Positions 22,891 to 33,882 are shown, counted from the stretch's first letter. The stretch is DNA of 64,000 nt from Cristatella mucedo (GCA_009760855.2 WPIO01000008.1:2472001-2536000), one strand, 5' to 3'. Program-made: numbers and translations. Notes: generated by a model not told the origin, from the letters alone.

Positions 22891-23826
22891 GAGAAGGATG
22901 TGCCGGCAGTTCATCTAAAGCTGCCACGTGATGCATCCAGGATCGCTTGTGCAGAGCGCCTGCATCCAGCAGTGGAGTCAGGGGGACCGGGCAGGGTCCC
23001 TCATTGCCCTCTGCCCCATACCCCGCAGAGCAGAGGGGGCAGCGACGTGGACCGGCCCCTTATATGAGGACAGGACAGAAGCCAGGACCGGGATGGTCAG
23101 AATAGGGACCCGGTGACGGTTTTTCGTAGGATCACTTTATTTTAGATTTAAGTAAAAGCTACGATTGTGCACTGCAATTTTTCCCTACTCGCGGGTCTCG
23201 CCCCATGCACGTTAATCCTGGCTCAGCCACCCCCCCCAGCCCAAGGTGGGCTTTCTGGATGATGGAGGCAGCTTGTACTGCCCATGCTTACTTCGGCTTC
23301 CTCCGCTCCTCTCCGTAACCACCCTGCTTGCTTGCGGGACTTGGCAGCGTTTGCTGACGTGGCGGGCCTCCATTGACGAGCTAGAATCGTATGCCGGCCA
23401 GCCTTGTGCACGGAGGTCCCACGCTTTCAATGAGCCGACCTTGCCCCCCCCCCCCCGCCCTTCCCACTCTCCCCCGCCCCCCCCCCCCCCCCGCAACTTT
23501 CACGCCCCCACACGGCCCTTTGAATCCTCCACGCCCCCACACAGCTCGCTAGTGTGGCCACCCGCCTCCACGAGCCGGCTCTGCGGCCCGGCTGGCGATG
23601 GCTTCGAGCATGTACGTGGGCGTCTTGGCTCCAGCTTCCTAGAAGTTCGCGATGCTCGATAAAAGCGAAGCGTGCTGCCGCCGCAGCCGCAGCGGCGATA
23701 GATGAGCCGGAGCACGACGGGTGGGACGACGAAATCTCGACTTCGTCACGAGTCGCTCCTCAGCGTGGGCGGAACAAGTGGGCGTGCCAGTAATATATCT
23801 ACGGGAAGAGCTGCAGCGAGTGGGGC
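22891..23826. other. No gene recognised; poly-C runs
   Basis: C-runs at about 23444-23457 and 23475-23492, followed by a twice-repeated CACGCCCCCACAC motif near 23502 and 23530. Frames across it are proline-rich because of the C-runs. Confidence 0.4.
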
Positions 23827-23960
23827 GGGCGACAGAGCCGAAGCAGCGGAAGCTGCTCGGGGGGGGGGGGGGCTCGGAGGGAGGGGCGACAGAGCGGAAG
23901 CGGCGGAAGCTGCTCGGGGGGAGGGGTTCGGGGGAAGGGGCGACAAAGTGGAAGCTGCTC
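23827..23960 (+). repeat. Three-copy ~55-bp tandem repeat
   Basis: Units start at about 23830, 23887 and 23941, each with CGACAGAGC.GAAG (third CGACAAAGTGGAAG) and GGAAGCTGCTCGGGG. A 14-G run lies between units 1 and 2. Near-multiples of three keep a frame open (GDRAEAAEAARG), but no start, splice site or known protein is attached. Confidence 0.8.
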
Positions 23961-24457
23961 TCGCCTTTCGGAGATGAGACCCTCCTTGGCGAGTGGGTGG
24001 TGGCGGTGAGGGGGGAGGGGCTCGCTTGCCAGTGGAGGCAGCTCGCAGCTTCTCAGCTTTAGTGCGCAGCGAGTGCACTTTTATCAGGGAGAGTACTCTT
24101 CTCAGGTCTTGATGGCGGCATATATGCCTGGTATGGACGGTCCGGGACGTAGCACAAAGTCGAACCCCGCTCTCTCGCCCACGCTGGCGCTTCGCCTGTG
24201 CGTGCAGATCGAAAACAATACATGCGGCTGTGGCGGCAGCGGCACGCAGTCGGGGCTGACGACTCGCCACGCATGTGCGATGCATGATGCGTGCCGACCG
24301 TGGCGGAGTGCGATGCCTGCGCGAAATTAAGATTAATGCCCGCTCCTCAAGGTACAAAAGTCCATTTCCGAAACGTACAGAAGTTCGTTCGCGGGCGACG
24401 GAGAGCTCCAGGCGTCCGGCGCCGGCCGCCGAAGTGGGTAACGACTCTTACGTCCGG

Positions 24458-24599
24458 CGCGCCGGCGCACCTCCGCCATTCTTTTTCCGGCGCGCCGGCG
24501 CACCTCCGCCATTCTTTTTCCGGCGCGCCGGCGCACCTCCGCCATTCTTTTTCCGGCGCGCCGGCGCACCTCCGCCATTCTTTTTCCGGCGCGCCGGCG
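24458..24599 (+). repeat. 33-bp GC-palindromic minisatellite, four units
   Basis: Four near-identical 33-bp units containing CCGGCGCGCCGGCG (a GGCGCGCC palindrome) then CACCTCCGCCATTCTTTTT. The unit length keeps an 11-residue peptide repeat open on each strand (RAGAPPPFFFR on plus). The array is bracketed by CTTACGTC and GTACCGACG, and I see no gene context. Confidence 0.93.
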
Positions 24600-24756
24600 T
24601 ACCGACGCGGTGAGAGGGAAACTTCTGCCATGCTCAAACCGTGCAGCACCACTACTGGCTGCCGATTATTCCGTGGCCGGTTCCTGGTCGCTATAATTCA
24701 GTAACCATTTGATAATATCTCGGCAGTCATACGTAATCGGGCTCACCTAGCGGTAT

Positions 24757-24905
24757 AAAAAAAAATACAATTCATTTGTATAGCACCCTATGAGAACTTA
24801 ATCTCTATTCAGGCGCTTCACATATGCCTCCGGGGGCTCTAGCCCACGACCTCAGCCAGACCTTGGTCGAGGCGAGCACCTTAACGGCTGGACCAAACCA
24901 GCTCG
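24757..24905 (-). mobile_element. SINE-1 copy, near full length, minus strand
   Basis: Plus strand: ACAATTCATTTGTATAGCAC, CCTATGAGAACTTAATCTCT, ATTCAGGCGCTTCACATATG, GGGGGCTCTAGCCCACGACC, TCAGCC, GACCTTGGTCGAGGCGAGCA, CCTTAACGGCTGGACCAAAC, CAGCTCGGC. On the minus strand it starts GAGCTGGTTTGGTCCAGC, an extended A box, and then shows the GGTCGTGGGCT B box. This is one of the most complete copies and fixes the 5' end of the family. Confidence 0.88.
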
Positions 24906-26854
24906 GCTCGAGCCACCAACGTGTCACTGCTGCTCGAGCCCTAGATTTCTCGCGCAGGTGGAGTCAGGCGCGCGGCCGAATGCAGATGGTTCGCAGCAAG
25001 TCTGCGTGCAGACGGGCAGCTTTACTCCAGGCCAGCAGCTCCGCGGGACGAACCCGCCAACAGGACACGGGCTCGATCGTTGGGGCTTGCGAATTGGCCT
25101 TACTTCCGGTACGGCGTGGCTCCGCGAGCCACGCCGCTGGACATGCACCACTTGAAGCCGTGCGAACTCGTTACGGACGGGCGGAAGCCGCTGCCGCGGC
25201 CTTTGTGACCGTGCGGCTGATCCCTGCATGCGGACGTCGGCGGGTGGCGATCCGCACTTGGTATCTATCGGGCTGGCTTTGACCCGGCACTTGAACTTGA
25301 ATGACTGGTGCGGCAGCAAGCCGACTGAGGCGGCTGATTACCGAATTGCGCCATCTTTAAACGATGGCCCGAGGCACGACCGTCGCTGCATTCGCGAATG
25401 TGTGGCGCGCACAAAAGGCGGGCGGTGTTTGCCCAGCACCTAATGGAGCGGCGATTCACTTATCGTTATCTCGTCTTGCCGTTCAATAAAAAGCTTTGAA
25501 TGGCAGTTGTGCGCGACGTTAAGTGCGTTGACCAGTCGCCGCTAGTACGGCATATCGACGTACCGTCAAATTTCAGACCACTCGAGCGGCGGCCGTAGGG
25601 CGGCCGAGCCTGCAAGCTGCACTTCCGCCCGCGTCCGCCCGCGACGGTCCGTCCTTTGAATTCTTCGCAGCGGCCGCTCGCTTATCGAGATGACGACAGT
25701 GTGCGTAGCCGCCTCGGCCGCGGCCGTGTGCACATTCTGCCTGCGGCGCCGCCGTTCGTTCGGGCGATTGATTTGCAATCGCCCGAACTAGGCGTCCTCT
25801 GTCGATTATGTCGAACTATGCGTCCTCTGTCGATTTCCGGCTTCCGCGCTGCCGTTCGGCGGCGCAGCCTGTCGCATTTCCAAAGTCGGACGCGGCGGCA
25901 GCTGCCGCCGCCGCGTGGGGGAGGTGCGGCAGGTGCCGCTGTTCAGTAGGGTTTGCCGTTCGCGCTCGCTCGCCAGCAGTCCCGCGAGCTTCGCCAAAAG
26001 CTGGAAGCGTTGCGTCGTTTCGCGGCCGGTCGGTCAGCAGACCGGATACGCCGGATGCGCCGCTGAGAGCGTTTATCGTCTGCTGACCTCTGGCGCTCGC
26101 GACGCGAAAGTGCGCCGCCGAAGAGCTAGCGCTCCAAATTGGAAATAGCGCTCGAAATTCGAAGCGAGCGGCGTCGGCGCCGGTATCGAGGCCGCGCCGC
26201 AGCCGCGGTTCTCCTCCACTTCGTCAACGTTCGAGCGCCTCGGCGGCGGCTCCGCTCTCGCAGTCGCCGGCCGCCGGCCTAGGGTGCGTCGAATTACCAC
26301 CCAGCCAACCGCGGTTTCTACGAACGAATGCGCGAGAGGCGTGGCGCAGAAATGAGGAGCCGAGAGTTGCTTTCTCTCGCGTACGAATAGCCGGCGTCGG
26401 TAGGGAGAGATACGTCCAGGCGCGGTTTCGAGCGCTTTCGCGGCGCGACAAATACACCCCGTAGCGGTGTATCTCGCGACGCTTTACTACGCGGTAGGCA
26501 GTTCGCGCAGGCGCACGCGCGGAGATTAGTCGCGGGAGGCACTTAGTCGCTGGATCGGCCTCGGCCTCGATCTCGCGCGACGTCGCCGCCGCCGCGTCGT
26601 TTTCGCCCGAAGCCTTCGCTTCGCAGCTGGGAAGAAAAAGTCACGGTCTTCTCAAGGCGCTTCGCCAAAATGGCGGCACTGCAGAATCAATCACCGACTG
26701 GGCCGCGCGCAGCAAGCAGCCGACGCAGTCGCGTAGCTAGAGACCCGCTTGAGCTGTAAATTTCACTTCTACTTCTTCAGGGGCCTCCATTAATTAAATC
26801 GTGGACGCGCGCCGTCTCAATGCTGGCAGTGCAGCTGGTATTGCCGCCGCACGA
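24906..26854. other. No gene recognised; CpG-rich with hairpins
   Basis: CpG-dense DNA with a perfect 10-bp hairpin (CGGCGTGGCT, 5-nt loop, AGCCACGCCG) at 25112-25136 and a 13-bp hairpin at 25758-25788. GCGTCCTCTGTCGATT is directly repeated at about 25792 and 25820. At about 26666 CAAAATGGCGGCACTG is a YY1-like motif whose ATG opens a 23-codon frame only. This has the look of CpG-island DNA, but no exon can be supported. Confidence 0.4.
25758..25788. other. Perfect 13-bp stem hairpin
   Basis: GTTCGGGCGATTG (25758-25770), a 5-nt loop ATTTG, then CAATCGCCCGAAC (25776-25788). It is too short for a microRNA precursor by itself. Function is unknown. Confidence 0.6.
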
Positions 26855-27295
26855 AGGATAATAATAATGATAATGCACTTGATAAAGCGCCCTCAGAGAA
26901 CTCAATCTCTTTCTAGGCGCTTTACATTTACTGCAAAGGGAAACGTGATTGAATGGTGAGTGATATCATGCTAGATAAACATGAATAACTTGGTTAGGGG
27001 TGAAATGCACAGGGTCAGCATGCACATGTGGTTAGTGGCAGCATGCACAGTGTCAGCACGCATAAGCACATGAAGGACGAATCACAGGGACCCACTAAAT
27101 GCTGACCTAAATGGATGTGTTTTTAAATTCTTTTTAAATGTGGTCAAGTCAGGGGATGTTCTGACGCAAGTCGGGTGTGAGTTCCAGGTTTTGGGAGCGT
27201 ACGAACTAAATGCACGGTCTCCAAAGGATTTGAGGTTTGTACGAGGTAGTGGTAAACTGTTGGAACCGGTAGTCGCAGTGTTGCGAAGCAGCTGC
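26855..27295 (-). mobile_element. L2-A LINE 3' fragment, minus strand
   Basis: From the plus-strand left: AT repeats, TGCACTTGATAAAGCGCCCT, the AGAGATTGAG region inverted, the whole 3' UTR, then the C-terminal coding end. The minus strand encodes NLKSFGDRAFSSYAPKTWNS, HPTCVRTSPDLTTFKKNLKT, HPFRSAFSGSL, the standard end of L2-type reverse-transcriptase proteins. Similarity stops near 27290, so the copy is 5'-truncated to about 440 bp. It also lies at the edge of the CpG-rich block. Confidence 0.92.
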
Positions 27296-27925
27296 CGCCG
27301 TCGCGTGGCCTGAGAAGCACGCGACACGAAGGCCGCGCCCGGTGCAGATCGCTAGACGCCGACCGCCCGCTCGGCGGCGAGGAGAGCTGCCCGCGAGCGG
27401 CGGCGAAACGAGGCTGCCGCGCTTTTACGCAGCTCCGATCCGCGCGGCGATCCGCACGATGCGTCACCTTCCCTGAGCGGGCGGGTCATTCGCGCGCCTT
27501 CATGCTAATTCGAGTTGCATAAAAAAAAGTAAGGCAAATGAAGGGAATAGGAAGGGGAAAGGAACGGGAAGGCGTTCTGTTCGTTTGCTTGCTTATACGA
27601 GCGAATGCCGTCGACCCGCGGCACGCGCGGCTCCGAGTCGCGCTCGCTTTGCTTGACCTCTGACCATTGACCGTTCACCTCTGACGCGCGCGCGGCTAGA
27701 GCAATGGCCGCCGAGCCAGTCTCGATCTCTTCTACAGTTCACGTTTGCCGAAGGCCCGGAATTGAGGCGAAACGATTGGATCTCATGCATTCGCGCATTC
27801 GCGCCCTCTTGCGCTCGTCTTCGATGACTTAAGTGGGCGCTTGAGCGCTTGACGCTGGTCAAAAAAGTGCAAGGTCAACTGATTCAGCAGCTTCATTTAC
27901 CGGTTCGTGGCGGCTGAACATCCTT
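27296..27925. other. No gene recognised
   Basis: GC-rich spacer between two LINE fragments. Open frames on both strands lack recognisable domains. Confidence 0.4.
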
Positions 27926-28170
27926 AGAATAAATAATAGTAATAATGATGATACATTTGCATAGCGCCTTCAGAGAGCCGAGTCTCTTTCCAAGCCCTCT
28001 ACAGTTGCTGTACAGAAAGCGTTACCAAAGGATTGGTCGTAGCATCTGAAAGCAGCACGCACAGTGTAAGCAGACAGGCACGTGCACACGAAAGACGGAT
28101 CGCAAAGACCCACTGAATGCTATAATAAACGGGTGCGCATTAAGCTTCTTTTTGAATGTCGTCGCCTCTT
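27926..28170 (-). mobile_element. Diverged L2-A-like 3' fragment, minus strand
   Basis: AATAATGATGATACATTTGC, ATAGCGCCTTCAGAGAGCCG, AGTCTCTTTCCAAG is an inverted L2-like tail. It is followed by GCACGCACAGTGTAAGCA, GCACGTGCACACGAAAGACG, GACCCACTGAATGCT and TTCTTTTTGAATGTCGTC, which parallel the L2-A 3' UTR read backwards. It is clearly older than the 26.86 kb copy. Confidence 0.75.
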
Positions 28171-28199
28171 AGCTGCCATCGCTCGTCTAAAGGTCCTTT

Positions 28200-28410
28200 C
28201 TCCAATCTCCATTCTACGAAATATCTCTATCTGAAATACTTTCTAGTCCGCCTTCGTTCCGTCGCACCTACCTTTAACGAGCTTTAAATCCATTGGAGGC
28301 CACGCCTCCTAATACTGTGCTCACAAATCGCGGAGCCCACCGCAACAGGCTACAGTCACATCGCATCCTGATTTGACGACATTCAAAAAGAAGCTAAACA
28401 CATAAACACA
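28200..28410 (+). mobile_element. LINE C-terminal fragment, plus strand (diverged)
   Basis: The string CTTTAAATCCATTGGAGGCC corresponds to the L2-A CCTCAAATCCTTTGGAGACC, and ATTTGACGACATTCAAAAAG with AAGCTAAACACAT to the TTGACCACATTTAAAAAGAG region. So it reads in the opposite direction to its neighbour at 27.93-28.17 kb. Frames are fully broken. Together the two form a head-to-head pair. Confidence 0.55.
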
Positions 28411-28413
28411 TTA

Positions 28414-28490
28414 GTATAATATAATTCGTTTGCATAGCGCCCCGACAGAGCTTAGTCTCTATTCAGGCGCTTGACGTATGTCTCGAGCAC
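28414..28490 (-). mobile_element. SINE-1 tail fragment, minus strand
   Basis: TATAATATAATTCGTTTGCA, TAGCGCCCCGACAGAGCTTA, GTCTCTATTCAGGCGCTTGA, CGTATGTCTCGAGCA covers the SINE-1 tail up to the start of the B-box half. The 5' half is missing. Confidence 0.75.
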
Positions 28491-28689
28491 GCGTGAGTAG
28501 GTCTTTTATCTGTCCAGTAGCTCCCCGTGAGCGAAGCCGAGTCTCTCTAAGCGCGCAGCGATGCACAGCTCGCTGCGAGAGATGCGACGGACTCGGCCGA
28601 CTCGGCTGACGACGAGCACGCGAAAGCGCCGAACCCGAGTCGGCGTCGCCTGCTCAAACAAGCGTGCAAAAGCAGCAGACACAAGTAGA

Positions 28690-28812
28690 CGCTCGCGCGA
28701 AGGCACGCTCGCGCGCAGGCACGCTCAGGTACAGGTACGCTCAGGTACAGGTACGCTCGCGCAGGTACGCTCGCGCAGGTACGCTCGCGCAGGTACGCTC
28801 GCGCAGGCACGG
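28690..28812 (+). repeat. 14-16-bp minisatellite (CGCTCGCGCAGGTA type)
   Basis: About eight tandem units alternating ACGCTCGCGCAGGT (14 bp) and ACGCTCAGGTACAGGT (16 bp). The two unit types share ACGCTC and AGGT, so one arose from the other by a small rearrangement. Confidence 0.9.
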
Positions 28813-31800
28813 TAGCAGGACCCCGGGTTAGCAATGTGCACTCAACGAGAAAAGCACAGGAAAAGCAAGCGCGCGTAGGAAGAAAAAAAAAGTTCATTAG
28901 GGCGCTAGGACGAAGCGCGTCGCACGTCCGGCCCCATTAAGTCGCACCGTGCGCAGTTTCGTACCGCACGCGCGCACGCATACGCAAGAAGTGCATTCGC
29001 TCGCAGAGAGTAATGGCAGAGTTCGGAGCGGGTAGGTGTTCAGCTTCCGTTTAGCGTCCAGGAGATGACGCAATGTCAATCGGTAGTGAGCTCTAATCTC
29101 TGGGAGCTTAGCGACTTAAGGCGCGCCGCCCCCCGAGAATTTTCAAGCTAAATAGGGAGGGAGGGACACAACAAATCGACTAGCGTCTCAGAAGAGCGGT
29201 GAGGGAGGGGGAGGGAGGGGGAGGAGCGACGGAGCGCGAGGCATTCATGACGCGAGATTAATTTTCAGAAGCTTGTAAGCTGGGGTAGCAGTATGGACGG
29301 GCCTAAAGATGAGTGACAGAATCTTGAAGTCGACGCGTTGCGTTGCTTGGTAATCCCAGTGAAGATTGATGAGCAGCTGCTTAACGTGGCATTTTTGAGC
29401 ATTACTGTAATCTGGCAGTTGCAAGTTTCATTACGGATAGGCTCAGCTTCTGTGTAAGCGTCTTATCTCGCGTACAGGAAGCCCGAGTGAATCGCCCTTT
29501 GTGCGCCTGGGCGCTCTGCGTCCGCTGCAAGCGCTCGAAGACCTAGCGATCCGATCGCTTCCGATTTTCAGAAAATTCACTCGTGCAAAATGCCTCGAAA
29601 GAAATTTGGGGATTTCCAGCGATATCTAGATGTATATAGCTAGAATCCTACACATTACCGCTTTACAAAGCGATCCTAAACTGTCCACTTGAGTTTGTTT
29701 GCTCAGAAAACTTGCGTTCGGGACAACGTCCTAGCTCACCTGGGCCCGTTTTCGCGCCGGGGGCGGCGGGGGATGAGTAGCCACGTAGGCGTGTCCGTCA
29801 GGAATGCCGTGGGCCCGCGCCCGCGCAGACTAAGCGTTGTCGCGCCGCCGGGCAGAGGCTGCGCACGGGGCCCTTTTCTATTGGTCGCAGCAGGACTGTG
29901 GCCGGCAGACCGGATGCGCCTCGCGCCTCAAGAAAACGTCGCTAAATTGAGTTAGTTCAGGGTGAGGGGTGCGGGAGAAGTACAGAGAGCGGACGAAGAG
30001 AGGGTGCGGCAGAGTGCGCGGCTGCTCGGCTGCAGCAGGCGCGCGGCGAGCCGCCATCCGCGATTGGCTTGCTCAGGCGCGCCAAACCTCCTCTACGCTC
30101 CGCTACGCTCCGCTACGCTCCGCTACTTTTCAGGGTTTTTCTCGCCACGTTCCCGTGTGGAAAACGGAAGTATTAGATAGACAATTTCAGGACGGCCGCC
30201 GCCGCCGCCGCCGCAGAGGAATTGCCGGAGTCGAGAGCGCGAGCGTGGACTGCGTAGCGAACGGTATTCCGCACGGGTCAACGAATGCTCGCCTGGTGAG
30301 CCGGCGGCGGCGCCGCTTTCCCGACGCCATTGCTGCCCCGCTCCTACCCCGCTCGGACAGCGCAGGAAGTGCAGACTCTCCGGCATGCCGTTTCGAGACT
30401 GTTCCGTTCACCGTGTCGACGGGCTACTGTTGGTGTGTGCGCGCGCGCGCGTGCGCTCAACAATAGCAGGCCGATGCGCCAGCCGCCGCGCCGCCAGCGG
30501 CACGGCCGCCGCCGCCGCGTTGGCTGCAGGTCAAAGCCGCGCGGTCAAAGCGAAAGGGAAACTACTACGACGCGAGCGGCGGCGGCGGCGGATGCGAGAC
30601 TACGAAAAGGTTGCTCTCTACGGCCGGAACTACGAACGGCTCGCCGCGGCTGCGAGGTCTGCGCCGCGGCGCCGATCGTCGCGCTGCTTGCTCGCGCGGA
30701 CGACGTCGGACTTTCGCTGCGGAAGTTAGCCAGCCCCGTCCTTATGGGCCGGCAGCTTCCGGAAAAGCCCGGTCCTGTTGGTCAGGGCTGGCTCGTATCT
30801 GCAGTCCCTTCACGCGCTGCGACCGCGCTTCTCGGCGCAAAGTGGTAGCGGCACTGTGCAGCTGTTGAGGGCGCGGCGGCTCCTCGATATCGCGCCGGTC
30901 GATGCGCGGATCGGCGCGATATCGGACCGACCTCGCGAGCTCACCAGAGGAAGGCCCGGCGCGCGAGCGTCTCGGCCCGTCGTCGGCTGCTCGCTCGGTG
31001 AGGAGGACTCTTCCAGCCCGGAGGCGAGAGTCGCACCCAGTGCCACTGGCCGCATCGTGGCAGCGGGCTCGCTGCCTAGCGGGCGACGAGGCGGCGGCTG
31101 AGTGGGACACTGAGCCTTCGGCTTAGAGCTACGGCGGCGGCGGCGGCTCATCGCCTCGGGACGCCTGGCTACCGTGACACGTTGGTTCGGCAGGACATGG
31201 CGAGCGGGCACCCATGTATGTTTGCCGGCACCCAGCAGCAAACACGCCCGCCGTGTCTTGCGGCGTGTGTCATATGAGTCACCGGCTCCCCCCTACCGCG
31301 GGGCAGTCACTAAGTGGCATTTATGAATGGAGAGCACTCCTAGGTGGGCCATTGAGTGGCAGTAAATAAGTCCTGATGCAGTGAGAGCCCTACTTGCTGC
31401 AGCCGCAGCGGCAGCAGCGGCCCTTTGCCTGCCGTTGTCGCTGCTGTGCACCGGGATTGAGCCGGGCGTCATAGCATCGCAGCGACCCGGGCAACGGAGG
31501 TGACGAGTCGCCGGGAAGTGGCCGGAAGCTAAAGGAAGGCATTCCGTTGAGCTGAGTTCCAGACTACCCGCCACATACCGCCGCCACCTGCCTGCCCAGC
31601 CCCCTCACCGGCCTCGGACCTTTGATCTCTATAAATGTCAGGTGTTACTTTAATGGCAGGGCTGTCGCTACTGCACCCCATTCTGAAGGGAATGGCGCGG
31701 CTGCTGCTCGCTCGGAGCAGCTCGCTCGCTCGCTTCCTGGCAGCTCGCCTTCCCCGACCTTCGCCGGCCTCTGATGGATGACTTCTCCATCCAGCGATTA

Positions 31801-31880
31801 CCGACGCTGTACCTCCTGCTCTGCACGCTACTTAAGAAGGATCCCGTCGGGTACGGTCGGTCGGTCTCGCTAGCCAGCTC
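28813..31880. other. No gene recognised; CpG-rich
   Basis: Three kilobases of mostly CpG-dense DNA. A 10-bp tandem repeat (GCTACGCTCC, about four units) lies at about 30087-30126. GCC/CGG trinucleotide patches occur at about 30194-30213, 30507-30518 and 31130-31148. Large open frames on both strands at 29.97-31.24 kb are Arg/Ala-rich and mutually overlapping. I find no recognisable domain and call no gene, though a CpG-island-associated first exon could be hidden here. Confidence 0.35.
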
Positions 31881-31899
31881 GTGGTGGCCGAAATATTCC

Positions 31900-33330
31900 G
31901 TTTTCTATGTTTAAATCAATCTGCTCCCACAGCCCAGTTCCATCGACATCGAAGCAAAATCAGTCCAAGTACTCAGGTATCGCCACAATCGCCAATCGCA
32001 GTAAGCAGGAATGCTGCATCAAGAGTCGCCAGCATCGTAAGCATCTGAACTGTGCAGGAGAAAGCCCTTACGTCGGATCCCGAAAGGGTCGCGGACACGG
32101 TCTTGGCCATGCTTCTTCCGCATTCCTGGCGACCTCAGACACGGTCAAAGTCAAGAATCCTGTTGAGCTGGATCCTAGATACGTTTCCGTGGGGGCGGTT
32201 AATAGAGAGAGAACTCGGCTGGTGAAAGTTATAAATACCGGTGTCTAGCTGAAGCGACACTGAGGAGTAATTGACCCACCCACTCCTTCAGACATGTTAC
32301 GCCATAATACAAGTTTGGCCAACCATTGAAACTTAATTCGTCCTTAAAAGCACGGATGCAGTGCTAACATGCTAGGCCAATACCCAGTCTCGACAAACCC
32401 TGTTCCTAGCCTAGAAGAGCTATGGTCTCTGACTGCCCGAACGACAAAGTTAACAGTACCAGCTAATCGAATGCACAAGTATTACCTAAGGCAAGAGGTA
32501 CCAACAAATTCAAAAGATTCACCTAGTCTTAAGCGAAGGCTTGAAGGCTGCTTCAAGAGGTCTGGGTCTGGCAATCTATGGGATCTAGTCAATGTCAAGG
32601 ACTTCCTCCTCCGAGTCTACACCCGGAAGCTTAGAGAAGCCAGGGGTTCTTTTTTCACTCGAAAACTACAGTTCTGCCAGCCAGACCCAGAGCAAACTTA
32701 TAAAGACGGCGAACAGTTTGCCTGCCAACTCTGAGAGGTCTCACTTCCCGATACTAGCGGCTCAGCCGACAAGTTTTCAGCCGATTTCTTCGTTGAAAAA
32801 ACTGCACGTATTCGTAGGCCTCCAAAAAACCTCCTCCGACTGAAGCAATCGTCGAGTAGCAACCTGCGACTTCCGTTATGAGATTTTCCGAGGTCTTTGC
32901 ATGCGATGTGGCTACTTTAACAAGGTCTAGTCTCTCTCCTGAAGACCCTCCACTATTCCTTCTATGGTCTTCACTGGCAAACAAACTTAGTCTAGCCCAT
33001 AAATCAGATTTTCACTGCTTTTGTTACATAACGGGGTTGTTCCTGAGTCATTCAAATCGGCCAAGGTTCGACCGATACTTGAAAAGTCTGGATTGAATTC
33101 AGAGGTTCTGACCGGCTATCGCCCAGGTTTTCTTCTTCCTTATTTTATATCTATGGTTCTTGAAAAGATTGCCGCTAAGCAGCTTTGTAACACATAGCCA
33201 ATGCCCAAATTGAAAAGAATGAATCTCCAGAAAAACTTCAGTCGGGATTCAAGCGATAATGAAGCCACTGAAACTGCTTTCCTCTTTCGTGTAACCAATG
33301 ACATTTTATGCAGCAACTAGCAGGAGCAGC
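31900..33330 (+). mobile_element. Degenerate L2/CR1-type LINE, linker and reverse-transcriptase N-terminal part
   Basis: Translations in alternating frames follow the order of an L2-type protein. About 32520-32640 reads SLKRRLEGCFKRS and KLREARGSFFTRK (basic linker between endonuclease and reverse transcriptase). About 32690-32830 reads KTANSLPANSERSHFP and ADKFSADFFVEKTARIRR. About 32878-33090 reads FSEVFACDVATLTRSS, then the inter-motif region ending FLSHSNRPRFDRYLKS. About 33100-33240 holds a broken counterpart of the NYRPVS-FLP and VLEKIAAKQL blocks. Frames shift at least three times and stops intervene; the catalytic ADD box and tail are absent. Upstream 31907-32500 is open in a Lys/Arg/Ser-rich frame that may be a decayed upstream part, but I cannot confirm it. 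Confidence 0.75.
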
Positions 33331-33337
33331 AGCTGCA

Positions 33338-33425
33338 GCAGCTGCAGTGTGTGCGTGTGCGCGTGTATGTGTGTGCGCGTGTGTGCGTGTGCGCACGTGT
33401 GAGTGCGCACTTACATGCATGTGTG
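33338..33425 (+). repeat. (GT)n/(GC) mixed microsatellite
   Basis: Alternating purine-pyrimidine GTGTGCGTGTGCGCGTG sequence, a Z-DNA-prone composition, directly abutting the LINE relic and a CAG/CTG patch (about 33318-33345). Confidence 0.9.
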
Positions 33426-33756
33426 CTGGGGGAGATCTGGTAAATTGAGTCCGGACAAATAAACTTGACTCTGGAGAGGGCCATTGCCCTAGCAGCTGGC
33501 TGCCTCTAACAGGTGGGAGCGAGTGCCATCAGTAAACAATCCAGAGGTGGCTGCCACCTTGTCGAAGACACTAAGAACAAGTTGTTAGAGATATTCAAAA
33601 CGTTTTATTGCTTCTAAGAAGTTGGGGGCTTAGTGAGCACTCCAATGCCGGCACTTGAAAAACCTTATTCGAAGCTCATCAAGCATATTTGCACAAGACA
33701 CTCACCGGCCAGTGAGAAATGTGCGCTTGCATGTGCAAGAGCAAGCATGTCAATGC

Positions 33757-33832
33757 GTGTGTGCCTCTGTGTGCATGTGTGTGTGTGTCTCTGTGTGTGT
33801 GTGTGTGTCTGTGTGTGTCTGTGTGTGTGTGT

Positions 33833-33875
<43 letters not shown>

Positions 33876-33882
33876 TGTGTGT
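33757..33882 (+). repeat. (GT)n microsatellite
   Basis: GT tract interrupted by CTCTGT and CTGT in the first half, purer in the second half. Confidence 0.96.

Noticed and set aside
24458-24599. CRISPR-like array
   Set aside because: The units are directly adjacent with no unique spacers, and all other evidence points to an animal nuclear genome.
29969-31241. Long Arg/Ala-rich frames on both strands
   Set aside because: High GC lowers stop frequency; the frames overlap antisense and show no domain, so a gene cannot be supported even though the region is CpG-dense.
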